A DNA stretch of 64,000 bases from Affinirhizobium lemnae. Its GTDB lineage: Bacteria > Pseudomonadota > Alphaproteobacteria > Rhizobiales > Rhizobiaceae. The stretch lies in contig NZ_JALJQZ010000021.1 of NCBI RefSeq assembly GCF_022968395.1, positions 1 through 64,000 of the forward strand. The letters are read 5' to 3'. The notes under the pieces are model-generated. The model saw nothing but the letters and a program-made list of their open reading frames with translations, was not told where the DNA came from and did no database searches. This document shows positions 9,889 to 19,270 of this stretch, one piece after another; the stretch's first letter is position 1, and each line of letters opens with the position of its first letter. The position numbers and the translations under genes were made by a program.

Positions 9889-9913
9889 GCGGGCAGTTTT
9901 GCCCGCTTTTTTT
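9889..9913 (+). terminator. rho-independent terminator after DUF3126 gene
   Basis: GCGGGCA (9889-9895) pairs with TGCCCGC (9900-9906) over a 4-nt loop, followed at once by seven T residues (9907-9913). Confidence 0.85.
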
Positions 9914-10012
9914 GTTTGATCTCCTCGCATTTCGCAGGTGCGAAAGAATTTCACTTGACTTTCGCAGTGCAGAATCATTGATTTCTATCTCAATTTGTCC
10001 AGGAGGTGGGAA

Positions 10013-10363
10013 ATGTTGAATATCGAAGATGCCAACCGCAAGAGCAAGGAAGCTGTCGATGGCGTTCTGAAGAGCTATTCCGAAGTTGCGAAGAGCTGGC
10101 AGGCTATTGCGACGGAAACGGGCGAGTTTTCGCGCAAATACCTGCAGGACGCGACATCCTATTTCGAGCAGTTGATGGGTGTTCGCACCATCGAGGCAGC
10201 TCTAGAGTTGCAGACCAACTTCGCGAAGTCTTCCTTTGAGACTGCTGTGGCGCAGACCGGCAAGTTGACAGAGCTCTATTCCGAACTGGGCAAGACTCTC
10301 GTCAAGCCATTGGAAGCGGCGGCAAGCCAGTCAACATCCGTCTTCACGAAGACGACCCTGTAA
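10013..10363 (+). CDS. phasin family protein
   Basis: A 116-residue helical protein of the phasin_2 type. Phasins coat polyhydroxyalkanoate granules or act as granule-associated stress proteins. The start is fixed by a perfect AGGAGG at 10001-10006, six bases before the ATG; the open frame continues upstream only to a TTG that spans this ribosome site. Sequence hallmarks are KSYSEVAKSWQAIATETGEFSRKYLQDATSYFEQL and VRTIEAALELQTNFAKSSFE. It is monocistronic with its own terminator. Confidence 0.85.
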   Translation: MLNIEDANRKSKEAVDGVLKSYSEVAKSWQAIATETGEFSRKYLQDATSYFEQLMGVRTIEAALELQTNFAKSSFETAVAQTGKLTELYSELGKTLVKPLEAAASQSTSVFTKTTL

Positions 10364-10391
10364 TCGAATCGAGTGAATCTTACGTATCATG

Positions 10392-10421
10392 GCCGTCGCG
10401 ACACGTCGCGGCGGCTTTTTT
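10392..10421 (+). terminator. rho-independent terminator after phasin gene
   Basis: A 9-bp GC-rich stem (10392-10400 with 10407-10415, one G-T pair) with a 6-nt loop, followed by six T residues (10416-10421). Confidence 0.85.
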
Positions 10422-10605
10422 CGTTTGCGCTCAGGTCTGGGCAAGCCAGTTTTGGTAGAGTGGACAGATAGGGTCGAGGAATAGTGATTGCGTGGGATTT
10501 CAGGGGGCTTAAAATCCCGATACGGTGAACTAAATATGGATGACTGATGTCTGGTTGCGATGAACGACACACCTGAATTGGCCAGACAATGGGGAAGAAT
10601 GAAAG

Positions 10606-10959
10606 ATGATCGCAAAGCCGATCTTGATGCAGGACGATGGAAACGAAGACGGTAATCGGGCCAATCGCGGCACGTCTGTTATCACGCGTACCCAACCCAA
10701 AACGAAGCGTCCCAATCTGTACCGCGTTCTATTGCTGAATGACGATTACACGCCAATGGATTTCGTCATCCACATTCTGGAGCGATTTTTCCAGAAGGAC
10801 CGTGAAGCGGCCACTCGCATCATGCTGCACGTTCACAATCACGGTGTGGGCGAATGTGGTGTCTTTACATATGAGGTTGCTGAGACGAAGGTAAGCCAAG
10901 TCATGGATTTTGCCCGCCAGCACCAGCACCCGCTGCAATGTGTCATGGAAAAGAAATGA
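10606..10959 (+). CDS. clpS: ATP-dependent Clp protease adaptor ClpS
   Basis: ClpS binds N-degron substrates and hands them to ClpAP. The 117-residue protein has a flexible amino-terminal tail, then the ClpS core [20 protein letters not shown] with the substrate-pocket residues (ND, D, M) and the later [21 protein letters not shown]. It sits 9 bp before clpA, the usual arrangement. Many alphaproteobacteria have two clpS genes; the one beside clpA is the canonical ClpS1. Confidence 0.95.
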   Translation: MIAKPILMQDDGNEDGNRANRGTSVITRTQPKTKRPNLYRVLLLNDDYTPMDFVIHILERFFQKDREAATRIMLHVHNHGVGECGVFTYEVAETKVSQVMDFARQHQHPLQCVMEKK

Positions 10960-10968
10960 GGAACCCAC

Positions 10969-13485
10969 GTGCCAACTTTTTCGCCTAGTCTTGAAAAGGC
11001 GCTGCATCAGGCACTGACTTTCGCCAATGAGCGGCACCACGAATATGCAACGCTGGAGCATCTGCTGCTGGCGTTGATCGATGATGCCGATGCGGCGGCC
11101 GTTATGGGTGCTTGCAACGTCAACCTCGACGTTCTGCGCAAAACCGTCTCCGATTACATCGATAACGATCTCGCAAACCTTGTAACGGGCTATGATGAGG
11201 ACTCCAAGCCGACCTCCGGCTTCCAGCGGGTCATTCAGCGTGCGGTCATTCACGTGCAATCTTCCGGCCGTGAAGAAGTAACAGGCGCCAATGTGCTGGT
11301 CGCGATTTTTGCTGAACGGGAAAGCCATGCCGCATACTTCCTGCAGGAGCAGGAAATGACGCGCTATGATGCTGTCAACTACATTTCTCACGGGATTGGA
11401 AAGCGTCCGGGATCATCCCAAGTTCGCACGCCTCGCGGCGCCGAAGAGGGGGAAGCGGAAGCTAAGCCCGGTCGTGAACAGGACGAGGGAAGTGCGAAGA
11501 AGGCTCAGGATGCTCTGACCGCCTACTGCGTCAACTTGAACGAAAAGGCCAAGAATGGCCGGATCGATCCGTTGATCGGGCGTCATTCGGAGGTGAACCG
11601 TACGATCCAGGTTCTTTGCCGCCGCTCCAAGAATAACCCGCTTTATGTGGGTGATCCAGGTGTGGGAAAGACCGCCATTGCCGAAGGTCTGGCGAAGCGC
11701 ATCGTTGAAGGCAAGGTGCCTGAAGCGCTTGCGGATGCCACAATCTTCTCGCTTGACATGGGCACCCTTTTAGCCGGTACGCGTTATCGTGGTGATTTTG
11801 AAGAAAGATTGAAGCAGGTCGTCAAGGAGCTGGAAGAGTATCCGGGCGCCGTGCTCTTCATCGACGAAATCCACACGGTGATCGGAGCCGGTGCGACCTC
11901 CGGCGGGGCGATGGATGCTTCCAACCTCCTGAAGCCAGCCCTGTCTTCGGGTGCGATCCGCTGCATCGGCTCGACAACCTACAAGGAATATCGGCAGTTC
12001 TTCGAAAAGGATCGCGCGCTTGTACGCCGCTTCCAGAAGATCGACGTAAATGAGCCTTCGATCGAGGATGCGATCGAGATCATGAAGGGTTTGAAGCCCT
12101 ATTTCGAGGAGTATCACAAGCTCCGCTATTCCAACGATGCGATCAAATCCGCAGTTGAGCTTTCGGCTCGCTACATCTCGGACCGGAAGCTTCCGGACAA
12201 GGCGATTGACGTGATTGATGAAACCGGGGCAGCTCAAATGCTGCTTCCGGCATCGAAGCGCCGCAAGCTGATTACGGAAAAGGAGATCGAGGCCACCGTT
12301 GCTACAATGGCTCGTATTCCGCCCAAGACCGTATCCAAGGATGACGAGGCGGTTCTTGCCAACCTTGAGAAGGAATTGCGGTCGGTCGTCTATGGTCAGG
12401 ACAATGCGATCGAGGCGCTTGCAACCGCAATCAAACTTGCGCGGGCGGGCTTGCGCGAGCCGAACAAGCCGATTGGCTCCTATGTCTTTTCCGGTCCGAC
12501 AGGCGTCGGCAAGACGGAGGTAGCCAAGCAACTGGCGGCGTCTCTGGGCGTGGAACTGCTCCGTTTCGACATGTCGGAATATATGGAGCGCCACACGGTG
12601 TCGCGCTTGCTCGGAGCGCCTCCCGGCTATGTCGGATTCGATCAGGGTGGTCTGTTAACGGACCAGGTCGATCAGCATCCGCATTCGGTCGTGCTGCTGG
12701 ATGAGATCGAAAAAGCACATCCGGACATCTACAACATCCTGTTGCAGGTGATGGATCACGGCTCGCTGACGGATCACAACGGCAAGAAGATCGACTTCCG
12801 CAATGTGATCCTCATCATGACGACGAATGCTGGCGCGTCGGAGATGGCGAAAGCGGCGATCGGCTTCGGTTCTTCGAAGCGGACCGGTGAAGACGAGGAG
12901 GCTCTCAACCGACTGTTCACGCCGGAATTCCGCAACCGTCTCGATGCGACCATACCGTTTGCGCCGCTGCCGACGGAAGTCATCCATCAGGTCGTCCAGA
13001 AGTTCGTCATGCAATTGGAAAGCCAGCTTTCCGAGCGCAATGTCACCTTCGATCTGTATCAGGATGCCATCGCTTGGCTGGCGGAAAAGGGCTACGACGA
13101 GCGCATGGGTGCACGGCCACTCTCTCGTGTCATTCAAGAGCATATCAAGAAGCCGCTTGCGAATGAGATCCTGTTCGGTGCACTGCGCAAGGGTGGTGTC
13201 GTTGAGGTCACTGTCGGCAAGAAGGAAGACGGCAAGGATGGTCTGGTTCTCAAGTCCATTCCCGAAGCCGTTCCGGTGAAGCCTAAGCCTGAAGCCGAGG
13301 TCGAGGAGGCTGCCGAAGACAGCGGCGCTTCGAAGCAGAAGGCTTTAAAAGCCAAGGCATCCACGAAGGCCGACTCCAAGGAAAAGACGCTGAAGCCGAA
13401 GCTTCAGGATGGTGACGTCATCACTGACGAACCGGCCAAGCCGCGCAAGGGAAGTACGGTGCCACGGGTTCCGAAAAAGAAGTAA
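10969..13485 (+). CDS. clpA: ATP-dependent Clp protease ATP-binding subunit ClpA
   Basis: A hexameric AAA+ unfoldase that feeds ClpP. The start codon is GTG at 10969. The 838 residues show the Clp_N repeat domain, then a first AAA module (Walker A GDPGVGKT, Walker B LFIDEIH), a second AAA module (Walker A GPTGVGKTE, Walker B VVLLDEIEKAH), and a D2-small domain (GARPLSRVIQEHIKKPLANEIL). The protein is about 80 residues longer than E. coli ClpA because of a Lys/Glu/Ala-rich tail after about residue 760. It is co-transcribed with clpS. Confidence 0.96.
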   Translation: MPTFSPSLEKALHQALTFANERHHEYATLEHLLLALIDDADAAAVMGACNVNLDVLRKTVSDYIDNDLANLVTGYDEDSKPTSGFQRVIQRAVIHVQSSGREEVTGANVLVAIFAERESHAAYFLQEQEMTRYDAVNYISHGIGKRPGSSQVRTPRGAEEGEAEAKPGREQDEGSAKKAQDALTAYCVNLNEKAKNGRIDPLIGRHSEVNRTIQVLCRRSKNNPLYVGDPGVGKTAIAEGLAKRIVEGKVPEALADATIFSLDMGTLLAGTRYRGDFEERLKQVVKELEEYPGAVLFIDEIHTVIGAGATSGGAMDASNLLKPALSSGAIRCIGSTTYKEYRQFFEKDRALVRRFQKIDVNEPSIEDAIEIMKGLKPYFEEYHKLRYSNDAIKSAVELSARYISDRKLPDKAIDVIDETGAAQMLLPASKRRKLITEKEIEATVATMARIPPKTVSKDDEAVLANLEKELRSVVYGQDNAIEALATAIKLARAGLREPNKPIGSYVFSGPTGVGKTEVAKQLAASLGVELLRFDMSEYMERHTVSRLLGAPPGYVGFDQGGLLTDQVDQHPHSVVLLDEIEKAHPDIYNILLQVMDHGSLTDHNGKKIDFRNVILIMTTNAGASEMAKAAIGFGSSKRTGEDEEALNRLFTPEFRNRLDATIPFAPLPTEVIHQVVQKFVMQLESQLSERNVTFDLYQDAIAWLAEKGYDERMGARPLSRVIQEHIKKPLANEILFGALRKGGVVEVTVGKKEDGKDGLVLKSIPEAVPVKPKPEAEVEEAAEDSGASKQKALKAKASTKADSKEKTLKPKLQDGDVITDEPAKPRKGSTVPRVPKKK

Positions 13486-13501
13486 CTCGACAGGGTTACC
13501 G

Positions 13502-13527
13502 ATGCCGGGGATTTTCCCCGGCATTTT
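13502..13527 (+). terminator. terminator after clpA
   Basis: A perfect 10-bp stem (13502-13511 with 13515-13524) and a 3-nt loop, followed by TTTCAATTT. Confidence 0.8.
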
Positions 13528-13634
13528 CAATTTCAGCATCACCTAATCGTACGGGCTGTGCTAGACCCACCGCGCCGACACAATTTCTACGCCAGCACTC
13601 TGTGGTTTTGCTGGGGTAGCGCTGGAAACGATCG

Positions 13635-14405
13635 ATGCAAGCTTCCCCGACTGAGTACCGCTCCAATACCGCCTGGTTTGTGACTGGCATGCGCGGAATA
13701 ATTTCCATACCAGCCATAATTCTGATGACGTCTTTCGTCGGATTCAGTGCCTTCGCCCTTGAATCGGGGATTACGCGAGCCGAGGCTGTCTTCATGACAC
13801 TCTCTGTCTGGGCGTTGCCGGCCAAGATGATCCTGATCGGGACTATGGCAAGCGGTGCACCCGTTGCCGCGAGCTTTCTGGCTGTGACGCTCTCTTCCAT
13901 CCGTATGATGCCCATGGTTGCCTCCATCATGCCGGAAATGCGCAATGAGCGAAGTCCAACCTGGCTATTGCTGTTTCTGTCGCATTTTGTTGCGATAACC
14001 TCGTGGGTCTTTGCCATGCAGCACATGCAAGCTGTTCCGCGAGACCGCAGGCTCGCTTATTTTGGAGGTTTCGCGATAACGCTGACGCTGCTGAACGGCG
14101 TTATCGTCGGTGTCTGCTATGGAATTGTTGCGCAATTCCCTCCCATTGTGGCCGGCGCGTTGTTCATGCTGACGCCGATCTATTTCTTCGCGTCGATCTG
14201 GGCGAGCGCTCGTCATTCTGTCGTGAAGCTCGCCTTTATTGTCGGCGTCATTGGTGGACCGCTGATGGCGACTATCGAGCCTCGCTTTGATATCTTGTAC
14301 GTGGGTATTGGCGGAGGAACGGCAGCTTACCTGATCGATCGATATCTTATCCGCAATCGAACGTCCAAATCTCCGCGGGCTGAACCGCGGGAGGAGCTGC
14401 CATGA
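13635..14405 (+). CDS. AzlC family branched-chain amino acid exporter subunit
   Basis: A 256-residue integral membrane protein of the AzlC/YgaZ family, the large subunit of a two-component exporter usually tied to branched-chain amino acids or related compounds. At least six hydrophobic spans are visible, with the family region GFSAFALESGITRAEAVFMTLSVWALPAKMI near the amino terminus. Its stop overlaps the start of the AzlD-like gene in ATGA, so the two are translationally coupled. Substrate is inferred from the family only. Confidence 0.87.
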   Translation: MQASPTEYRSNTAWFVTGMRGIISIPAIILMTSFVGFSAFALESGITRAEAVFMTLSVWALPAKMILIGTMASGAPVAASFLAVTLSSIRMMPMVASIMPEMRNERSPTWLLLFLSHFVAITSWVFAMQHMQAVPRDRRLAYFGGFAITLTLLNGVIVGVCYGIVAQFPPIVAGALFMLTPIYFFASIWASARHSVVKLAFIVGVIGGPLMATIEPRFDILYVGIGGGTAAYLIDRYLIRNRTSKSPRAEPREELP

Positions 14406-14737
14406 CTGAGAGTTGGTGGTGGGTGTTTCTCGTCATTGCCGTTGCTGGATGGCTGGCCACGGACATTTGGCGCTGGCTCGGCGTTATCGTCGGAAACCGG
14501 CTCGATGAGGATTCTGAGGGCCTGCAATGGGTACGCGCAGTCGCAACCGCGCTGGTGATGGCGGTGACCGCAAAACTGGTTGTCTTCCCCACCGGCACAA
14601 TTGCCGATGCCCCGCTTTGGCTCCGGGCAGGGGCGGTGGGAATTGGCTTTGTTGCCTTTTTGATAGCAGGCCAGCGGGTTATCGTCTGTGTGGTCGTATC
14701 GCTGGTGTGCCTTGTCAGTGGATTGTTGATCGTCTGA
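14402..14737 (+). CDS. AzlD family membrane protein
   Basis: A 111-residue protein with about four membrane spans, the small partner of the AzlC-type exporter. The sequence WWWVFLVIAVAGWLATDIWRWLGVIVG fits AzlD proteins. Its start overlaps the azlC-like stop by four bases. It ends before a convergent minus-strand operon. Confidence 0.85.
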   Translation: MTESWWWVFLVIAVAGWLATDIWRWLGVIVGNRLDEDSEGLQWVRAVATALVMAVTAKLVVFPTGTIADAPLWLRAGAVGIGFVAFLIAGQRVIVCVVVSLVCLVSGLLIV

Positions 14738-14845
14738 CTGGGCGGGCAGTTCGGCCGATAAGATCAGCTTCGACGAAACTTTAGAGTCCGTCGATTGTGA
14801 TGCGGTATGCTCGGGCAATGCCTTGCACGACCCGAGCATGAGCTA

Positions 14846-15268
14846 TCAGTTGGTCAGTTCAGCGCGGATCCGGGCAGCGTGGTCTGCCAGAATTGCCTGG
14901 TCTTCCATCTTGCCCGAATGTGGCTTCAAAGGTTGACCTTCATGCCGGGGAATAACGTGAAAGTGCAGGTGGAAGACCGTTTGTCCTGCGGCTGGCTCAT
15001 TGAATTGCGCGATAAACACACCGTCCGCATCAAACGCGTCTTTCGCAGCAACGGCAAGCTTCTGAACAACCGGCATCAGTTTGGAAAGCGTTGTCGGGTC
15101 TGCGTCCAGCAGGTTGCGGGACCCCGATTTGGGTATCACTAACAGATGTCCGGGAGCCTGCGGCATGACGTCCATGAAAGCCAGCGTGTCCTCGTCCTCA
15201 TAAACCTTGTGAGAGGGGATCGTTCCGGCAATGATCTTGCTGAATATGTTGTCTGGATCATACGTCAT
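14846..15268 (-). CDS. HIT family hydrolase
   Basis: A 140-residue histidine-triad nucleotide-binding protein. The HxHxH motif is in VFHLHFHVIPRH (about residues 98-109); the amino-terminal IFSKIIAGTIPSHKVYEDEDTLAFMDVMPQAPGHLLVIPK is typical of Hint/Fhit-like proteins that cleave nucleoside phosphoramidates or dinucleotide polyphosphates. It is the last gene of a minus-strand operon and overlaps the end of the upstream GNAT gene by 11 bp. Confidence 0.9.
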   Translation of the reverse strand: MTYDPDNIFSKIIAGTIPSHKVYEDEDTLAFMDVMPQAPGHLLVIPKSGSRNLLDADPTTLSKLMPVVQKLAVAAKDAFDADGVFIAQFNEPAAGQTVFHLHFHVIPRHEGQPLKPHSGKMEDQAILADHAARIRAELTN

Positions 15269-16481
15269 CTATGTCTGTCTTCCCGATGTTTATGCGGTTG
15301 GTTTCAGATAGATCGCCCTTTCGGAACGGGCTGTGTTCACTGAGATATTCGCCAGCGTACTGTACTTCGCGCCGCTCCCTTTCAAGATAATCGTCGATTG
15401 CGCGTCTAAGACCCGCATGGGCGATGAAGTGGCAGGAATGTGTGGTCACCGGCAGGTAACCGCGGGCGAGCTTGTGTTCTCCTTGTGCACCGGCCTCGAC
15501 TCGCTGCAAACCCTTGGCAAGGGCGAAATCGATTGCTTGGTGATAGCAGACTTCGAAATGCAGAAACGGTTGATCCTCGATGCAGCCCCAGTGACGACCG
15601 TACAGCGCGTCTTCGCCAATAAAGTTGATGGCACCTGCGATATAGCGGCCATTTCGTTTTGCCATGACGAGCAGGATGTCGTCCGGCATCCGCTCGCCGA
15701 TCAGCGAATAGAACTGCCGCGTGAGGTAAGGCCGACCCCATTTTCGGCTGCCGGTATCCATATAAAAGGCGAAGAACTGATCCCAGATATCTTCGGTCAG
15801 ATCCGTGCCCGTCAACCATTCGATGGTGATGCCATTTTCCACGGCAGCGCGGCGTTCCTTGCGCAGGTTCTTCCGCTTCGATGACGAGAGCTCATTCAGG
15901 AATTCATCGTGATTTGAATAGCCCCGGTTGATGAAGTGGAACTGTTGATCGGTCCGGTGCAGAAAACGAGCCTGCTCCAGGAACGGCAACTCTCGCTCAC
16001 TGAGAAACGTGACATGGGCGGAGGAAAGCCCCGTTTGCAGGGCGGCCGCGGCGACACCCTGAGCCAGTGCGGATCGCACATCATCTGCTGACGATCCGTC
16101 GCGAGCCAACAGGCGAGGTCCGGTGGCCGGGGTGAAGGGTATGGAACACTGGAGCTTGGGATAGTAGCGACCACCGGCGCGCTCGAACACGTCTGCCCAA
16201 CTATGGTCGAACACATATTCGCCCTGACTGTGGCTTTTCAGATAGGCCGGAACGGCGCCTATCAGCATTCCCGCCTCGTCTTCAAGAAGAAGATGGTGGC
16301 CCTGCCAGCCAGTCTTTGCGGTGGCCGAACCAGACTCTTCGAGAGAAGAGAGATAAGCGTGAGACAGGAACGGATTGTAAGGTGAACCACCTCCGCGTCG
16401 AGCGCCCGTCAAATGCGACCACTGCTCACTCGCGATGTTCTTGAAAGATCGTTCGACGCGGATGGTGATTTCGTCAGTCAT
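15258..16481 (-). CDS. GNAT/FemAB-like acyltransferase (DUF482)
   Basis: A 407-residue protein of the DUF482 group, often labelled peptidoglycan biosynthesis protein. It has a double GNAT fold: LSSSKRKNLRKERRAAVENGITIEWLTG and FYMDTGSRKWGRPYLTRQFY are recognisable stretches, followed by GAINFIGEDALYGRHWGCIED and an HSCHFIAH motif near the end. Function is unproven; an aminoacyl- or acyl-transfer role is inferred from FemAB resemblance. It lies between GDPD and HIT genes in one operon. Confidence 0.82.
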   Translation of the reverse strand: MTDEITIRVERSFKNIASEQWSHLTGARRGGGSPYNPFLSHAYLSSLEESGSATAKTGWQGHHLLLEDEAGMLIGAVPAYLKSHSQGEYVFDHSWADVFERAGGRYYPKLQCSIPFTPATGPRLLARDGSSADDVRSALAQGVAAAALQTGLSSAHVTFLSERELPFLEQARFLHRTDQQFHFINRGYSNHDEFLNELSSSKRKNLRKERRAAVENGITIEWLTGTDLTEDIWDQFFAFYMDTGSRKWGRPYLTRQFYSLIGERMPDDILLVMAKRNGRYIAGAINFIGEDALYGRHWGCIEDQPFLHFEVCYHQAIDFALAKGLQRVEAGAQGEHKLARGYLPVTTHSCHFIAHAGLRRAIDDYLERERREVQYAGEYLSEHSPFRKGDLSETNRINIGKTDIDDV

Positions 16482-16493
16482 TTACGCAGCGTT

Positions 16494-17216
16494 TCAGCTT
16501 TCTCGTGGGTCGAAACCCTCGAATGTCATCTGGTCTGCATGAGTATAGGTATGAGTCCGCGCATTTTCATCCCTGACAGTCCAGGTGATAACGGGAATTC
16601 CACGGCTTCGTTGAGCCTCAACGAAGCCGTTCGGCAGGTGCGCCCAGCGATAGGAAATAAAGTCCAGACCAGCCTGCATGGCTTCATCGTGCTCGAAGAA
16701 CTTGTCCGGATCATTCCCTTCCGCGGTCAGGCCGACGGGGAAGGGTGAGCCTGCCTTTTTCAGTGCGAAAAGCAGATGATGATCGAAGCTCATCAAAGCC
16801 ACTTTGCCCTGATAGCCTTCCAGAACCTCCAGAACGGCTTCCGCAAATCCATCGTCATCTTCTTCCGTGCGACCCTTCAGCTCGATAACCAGGGGGACCT
16901 TGCCCTTCACGAGATCCAGCATCTGGCGCAGTCTGGGCACCTTGTCGCCGGTTCCGCCGACGGACAACAGGCCGAGTTCAGCCGCGGATTTTTCGCGCAC
17001 GTCTCCGGCAATACCACAGAGGCGTTCCAGCGTGTGGTCATGAAAGACCATAGGCACGCTGTCAGAAGACAGCTGGATATCGCACTCAATGGCGAAACCG
17101 GCTTCTACCGCCCGTGAGAACGCGGACAGCGTGTTTTCCCAGACCTTCTTGTTTTGATCGTGATAGCCGCGATGGGCGACCGGGACGTCCTTGATCCAAT
17201 CAGCGTTCATGCTCAT
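16494..17216 (-). CDS. glycerophosphodiester phosphodiesterase
   Basis: A 240-residue enzyme that hydrolyses glycerophosphodiesters to glycerol-3-phosphate and an alcohol. The catalytic pattern is complete: AHRGYHDQNKKVWENT (HRG...EN), ECDIQLSSDSVPMVFHDHTLER (E-D...H-D), and a later VIELK metal-site stretch. No signal peptide, so it is likely cytoplasmic. Its ATG overlaps the ridA stop in ATGA. A second start two codons downstream (17210) is possible. Confidence 0.88.
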   Translation of the reverse strand: MSMNADWIKDVPVAHRGYHDQNKKVWENTLSAFSRAVEAGFAIECDIQLSSDSVPMVFHDHTLERLCGIAGDVREKSAAELGLLSVGGTGDKVPRLRQMLDLVKGKVPLVIELKGRTEEDDDGFAEAVLEVLEGYQGKVALMSFDHHLLFALKKAGSPFPVGLTAEGNDPDKFFEHDEAMQAGLDFISYRWAHLPNGFVEAQRSRGIPVITWTVRDENARTHTYTHADQMTFEGFDPRES

Positions 17217-17683
17217 GCTTCAATTTCCAGGATGGCGTCGATTTCTACAGCGGCGTTGAAGGGCAGGGCGGCCATACCCACTGCGGCCCGAGCATGTTTG
17301 CCCGGAGCACCGAGCACGTTTGCGATGAGATTCGAGGCTCCGTTCATCACGATATGTTGTTCAGCGAAGCCAGGCGCGGAGGCGATGAAGCCGTTCAGCT
17401 TGAGCACTTGCCGGATACGGCTCAAATCTCCACCCAATGCGGCCTTGGCTTGAGCGAGAATGTTGATGGCGCAGAGTTCAGCCGCGCGCTGGGCTGTCGG
17501 CACGTCGACTTCAGCGCCAACAAGCCCGGTTATCGCAATTTTTCCGCCCTCCATGGGCAATTGACCCGAGATGTAGAGAGTGTTGCCGCTGATCGTGAAG
17601 GGCACGTAGTTCGCAGCTGGCGCGGCTGCTACGGGTAATTCGAACCCCAAATCCTTGAGCCGTGTTTCGATGGCTGCGGACAT
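17213..17683 (-). CDS. RidA family protein (enamine/imine deaminase-like)
   Basis: A 156-residue YjgF/RidA protein of the longer subgroup. Members hydrolyse reactive enamines or imines formed by PLP enzymes. Features: YISGQLPMEGGKIAITGLVGAEVDVPTAQRAAELCAINILAQAKAALG and a PGKHARAAVGMAALPFNAAVEIDAI end; the usual active-site Arg is plausibly the R in KHARAAVG. It is the first gene of the minus-strand operon ridA-GDPD-GNAT-HIT and is divergent from the EipB-like gene. Confidence 0.87.
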   Translation of the reverse strand: MSAAIETRLKDLGFELPVAAAPAANYVPFTISGNTLYISGQLPMEGGKIAITGLVGAEVDVPTAQRAAELCAINILAQAKAALGGDLSRIRQVLKLNGFIASAPGFAEQHIVMNGASNLIANVLGAPGKHARAAVGMAALPFNAAVEIDAILEIEA

Positions 17684-17795
17684 TTCATTCTCCTGTTTGA
17701 TTGTAAAATTGACGCGATTCCGTCACACATGGAAGACGCACTGCTATTGTGGCGTACATATAACATCGTGGGCTGAGTCCCATAGGAGATTGTGG

Positions 17796-18632
17796 ATGAA
17801 CCGTTACGGCCTCGCTGGTGTTTTTTACGCCTCGACCCTGCTCTTTGCTTCCGGGGCAGCTCACGCTGGCGTCGAAACCGCACTTTCACTCGTCCCCCAT
17901 CGTGCAGTTTATGATTTGAAGCTGAAGGATCTGTCCGATCGATCTGGCATCGAAGGCATGTTCGGGCGTATGGTCTACGAGTTCACGGGGTCTGCCTGCA
18001 GCGGGTTCACGACCAATTTCCGCTTCGTCACCAAGATCGATACGGGCGAGGAACAGCGCGTCACCGACCAGCAGACGACAACCTTCGAGAATATCAAGGC
18101 ACGTCAATTCCGCTTCGACACCAAGTCCTTCACGGATGAAAAGCTCGACAAGCAGGTGACCGGGGAGGCGACGGACGCAAAAACCAATCTTGCGATCTCA
18201 CTTGCCAAGCCGGACAAGCGGGATGTGACGCTGACGCCTTCGCAGTTTCCGACAGAGCATATGCTGGAGGTCATTGATCACGCCAAGCAGGGCAAGCGCT
18301 TCTTCGAGGCGCGTGTGTTTGACGGCTCAGAAGACGGAGACAAGACTCTGCTGACGTCCACGGTTGTCGGCGCGCAGCAGCAGCCGAAGGCCGATGATGA
18401 GGAGGCGCAGCTTGCTGGTGAATTCGCCAAAACACCGTACTGGCCAGTCACGATTGCCTATTACAACGAGGACGCCCAATCCGATTCGACGCCCGTCTAC
18501 CGCATGTCGTTCAAGCTTTACGACAACGGCATAACGCGCGACCTGACCATGGACTATGGCGACTTCGTCCTGTCCGGGACGCTGTCAAAACTTGAGGTTC
18601 TGGGGAAGCCGGCGCAGGAAAAATGTAACTAA
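17796..18632 (+). CDS. EipB-like periplasmic cell-envelope integrity protein (DUF1849)
   Basis: A 278-residue secreted protein. The ATG at 17796 is preceded by AGGAG and gives a clear signal peptide (LLFASGAAHA). An upstream open frame to 17655 is rejected because it would bury this signal. Mature-domain features are HRAVYDLKLKD, an ACSGF cysteine and a terminal KCN cysteine, which fits the conserved disulfide of EipB, a spiral beta-barrel envelope protein known from Brucella. DUF1849 assignment is by recognition, not by search. Confidence 0.82.
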   Translation: MNRYGLAGVFYASTLLFASGAAHAGVETALSLVPHRAVYDLKLKDLSDRSGIEGMFGRMVYEFTGSACSGFTTNFRFVTKIDTGEEQRVTDQQTTTFENIKARQFRFDTKSFTDEKLDKQVTGEATDAKTNLAISLAKPDKRDVTLTPSQFPTEHMLEVIDHAKQGKRFFEARVFDGSEDGDKTLLTSTVVGAQQQPKADDEEAQLAGEFAKTPYWPVTIAYYNEDAQSDSTPVYRMSFKLYDNGITRDLTMDYGDFVLSGTLSKLEVLGKPAQEKCN

Positions 18633-18657
18633 TCTTAAGTAAGCGCGCTGCCATTTC

Positions 18658-19011
18658 TTACTTGCAGGTGAAGGTGCCGCCCATCTTCGTGTCGAGCTGT
18701 TGGGTGCAGGTCGATACCTTCTGCTTGATTTCGATCATCAGAGGTTTTTCTGATGATCGATATCGGCACGCTAAGTTGAGCGTTCGCCCTTCCTTATAGA
18801 CGGAACTCACTTGCCAGACCGCCTTCCCCTTGGTCGCATTTCCTGATGACTGGTCTGGCGCGAGCACAACGTTATCTGCCACCGGACCATCGAACAGTTC
18901 TATGGAAAGCAGTGGGTCCGATGCACGAGCAGGACAGGCTGCATCCGACGCATGGGCAAGCGAGGCTGCAAACACACATAGGCAACTCAGAAAAATTGCA
19001 GGTTTGTTCAT
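18658..19011 (-). CDS. small secreted protein, STY0301-like
   Basis: A 117-residue exported protein starting at the ATG that gives MNKPAIFLSCLCVFAASLAHA, a textbook signal peptide. The open frame extends 94 codons further upstream into the rpsB leader, but those residues are Arg-rich and lie before the signal, so they are rejected. The mature part has cysteines at DAACPA, LACRYR, VSTCTQQ and a final FTCK, suggesting two disulfides. It resembles the little-studied STY0301 family; function unknown. It is transcribed away from rpsB. Confidence 0.65.
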   Translation of the reverse strand: MNKPAIFLSCLCVFAASLAHASDAACPARASDPLLSIELFDGPVADNVVLAPDQSSGNATKGKAVWQVSSVYKEGRTLNLACRYRSSEKPLMIEIKQKVSTCTQQLDTKMGGTFTCK

Positions 19012-19270
19012 TCCAATAGTCCCCAGCAAGTTTCTTAAGCAGACTGCAAAATTCCAGACTTGATGTCTATGGAGGCGAAGCAATCTCCGGAGCAGGGTAG
19101 TTAAAAAATCGGTGCGGGTCTTGCAATTGGATGACAAGGCGGTTATGCGCACCTTCATTCCACACGCGAAGCTTGGGATTGGCCGGGAGAAATCCGGTCT
19201 GTTCCGCCGGTGGCTGTTTATGCAGCTGTTCGTTTCGCGGGGGTTAAACCGGAAACTAGGAGTAAAAGGC
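19012..19270 (+). promoter_or_regulatory. rpsB leader and promoter region
   Basis: A 259-bp non-coding leader between the divergent secreted-protein gene and rpsB. It must hold the promoter of the long translation and envelope cluster. No ribosomal-protein autoregulatory fold could be assigned by eye. Confidence 0.45.
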
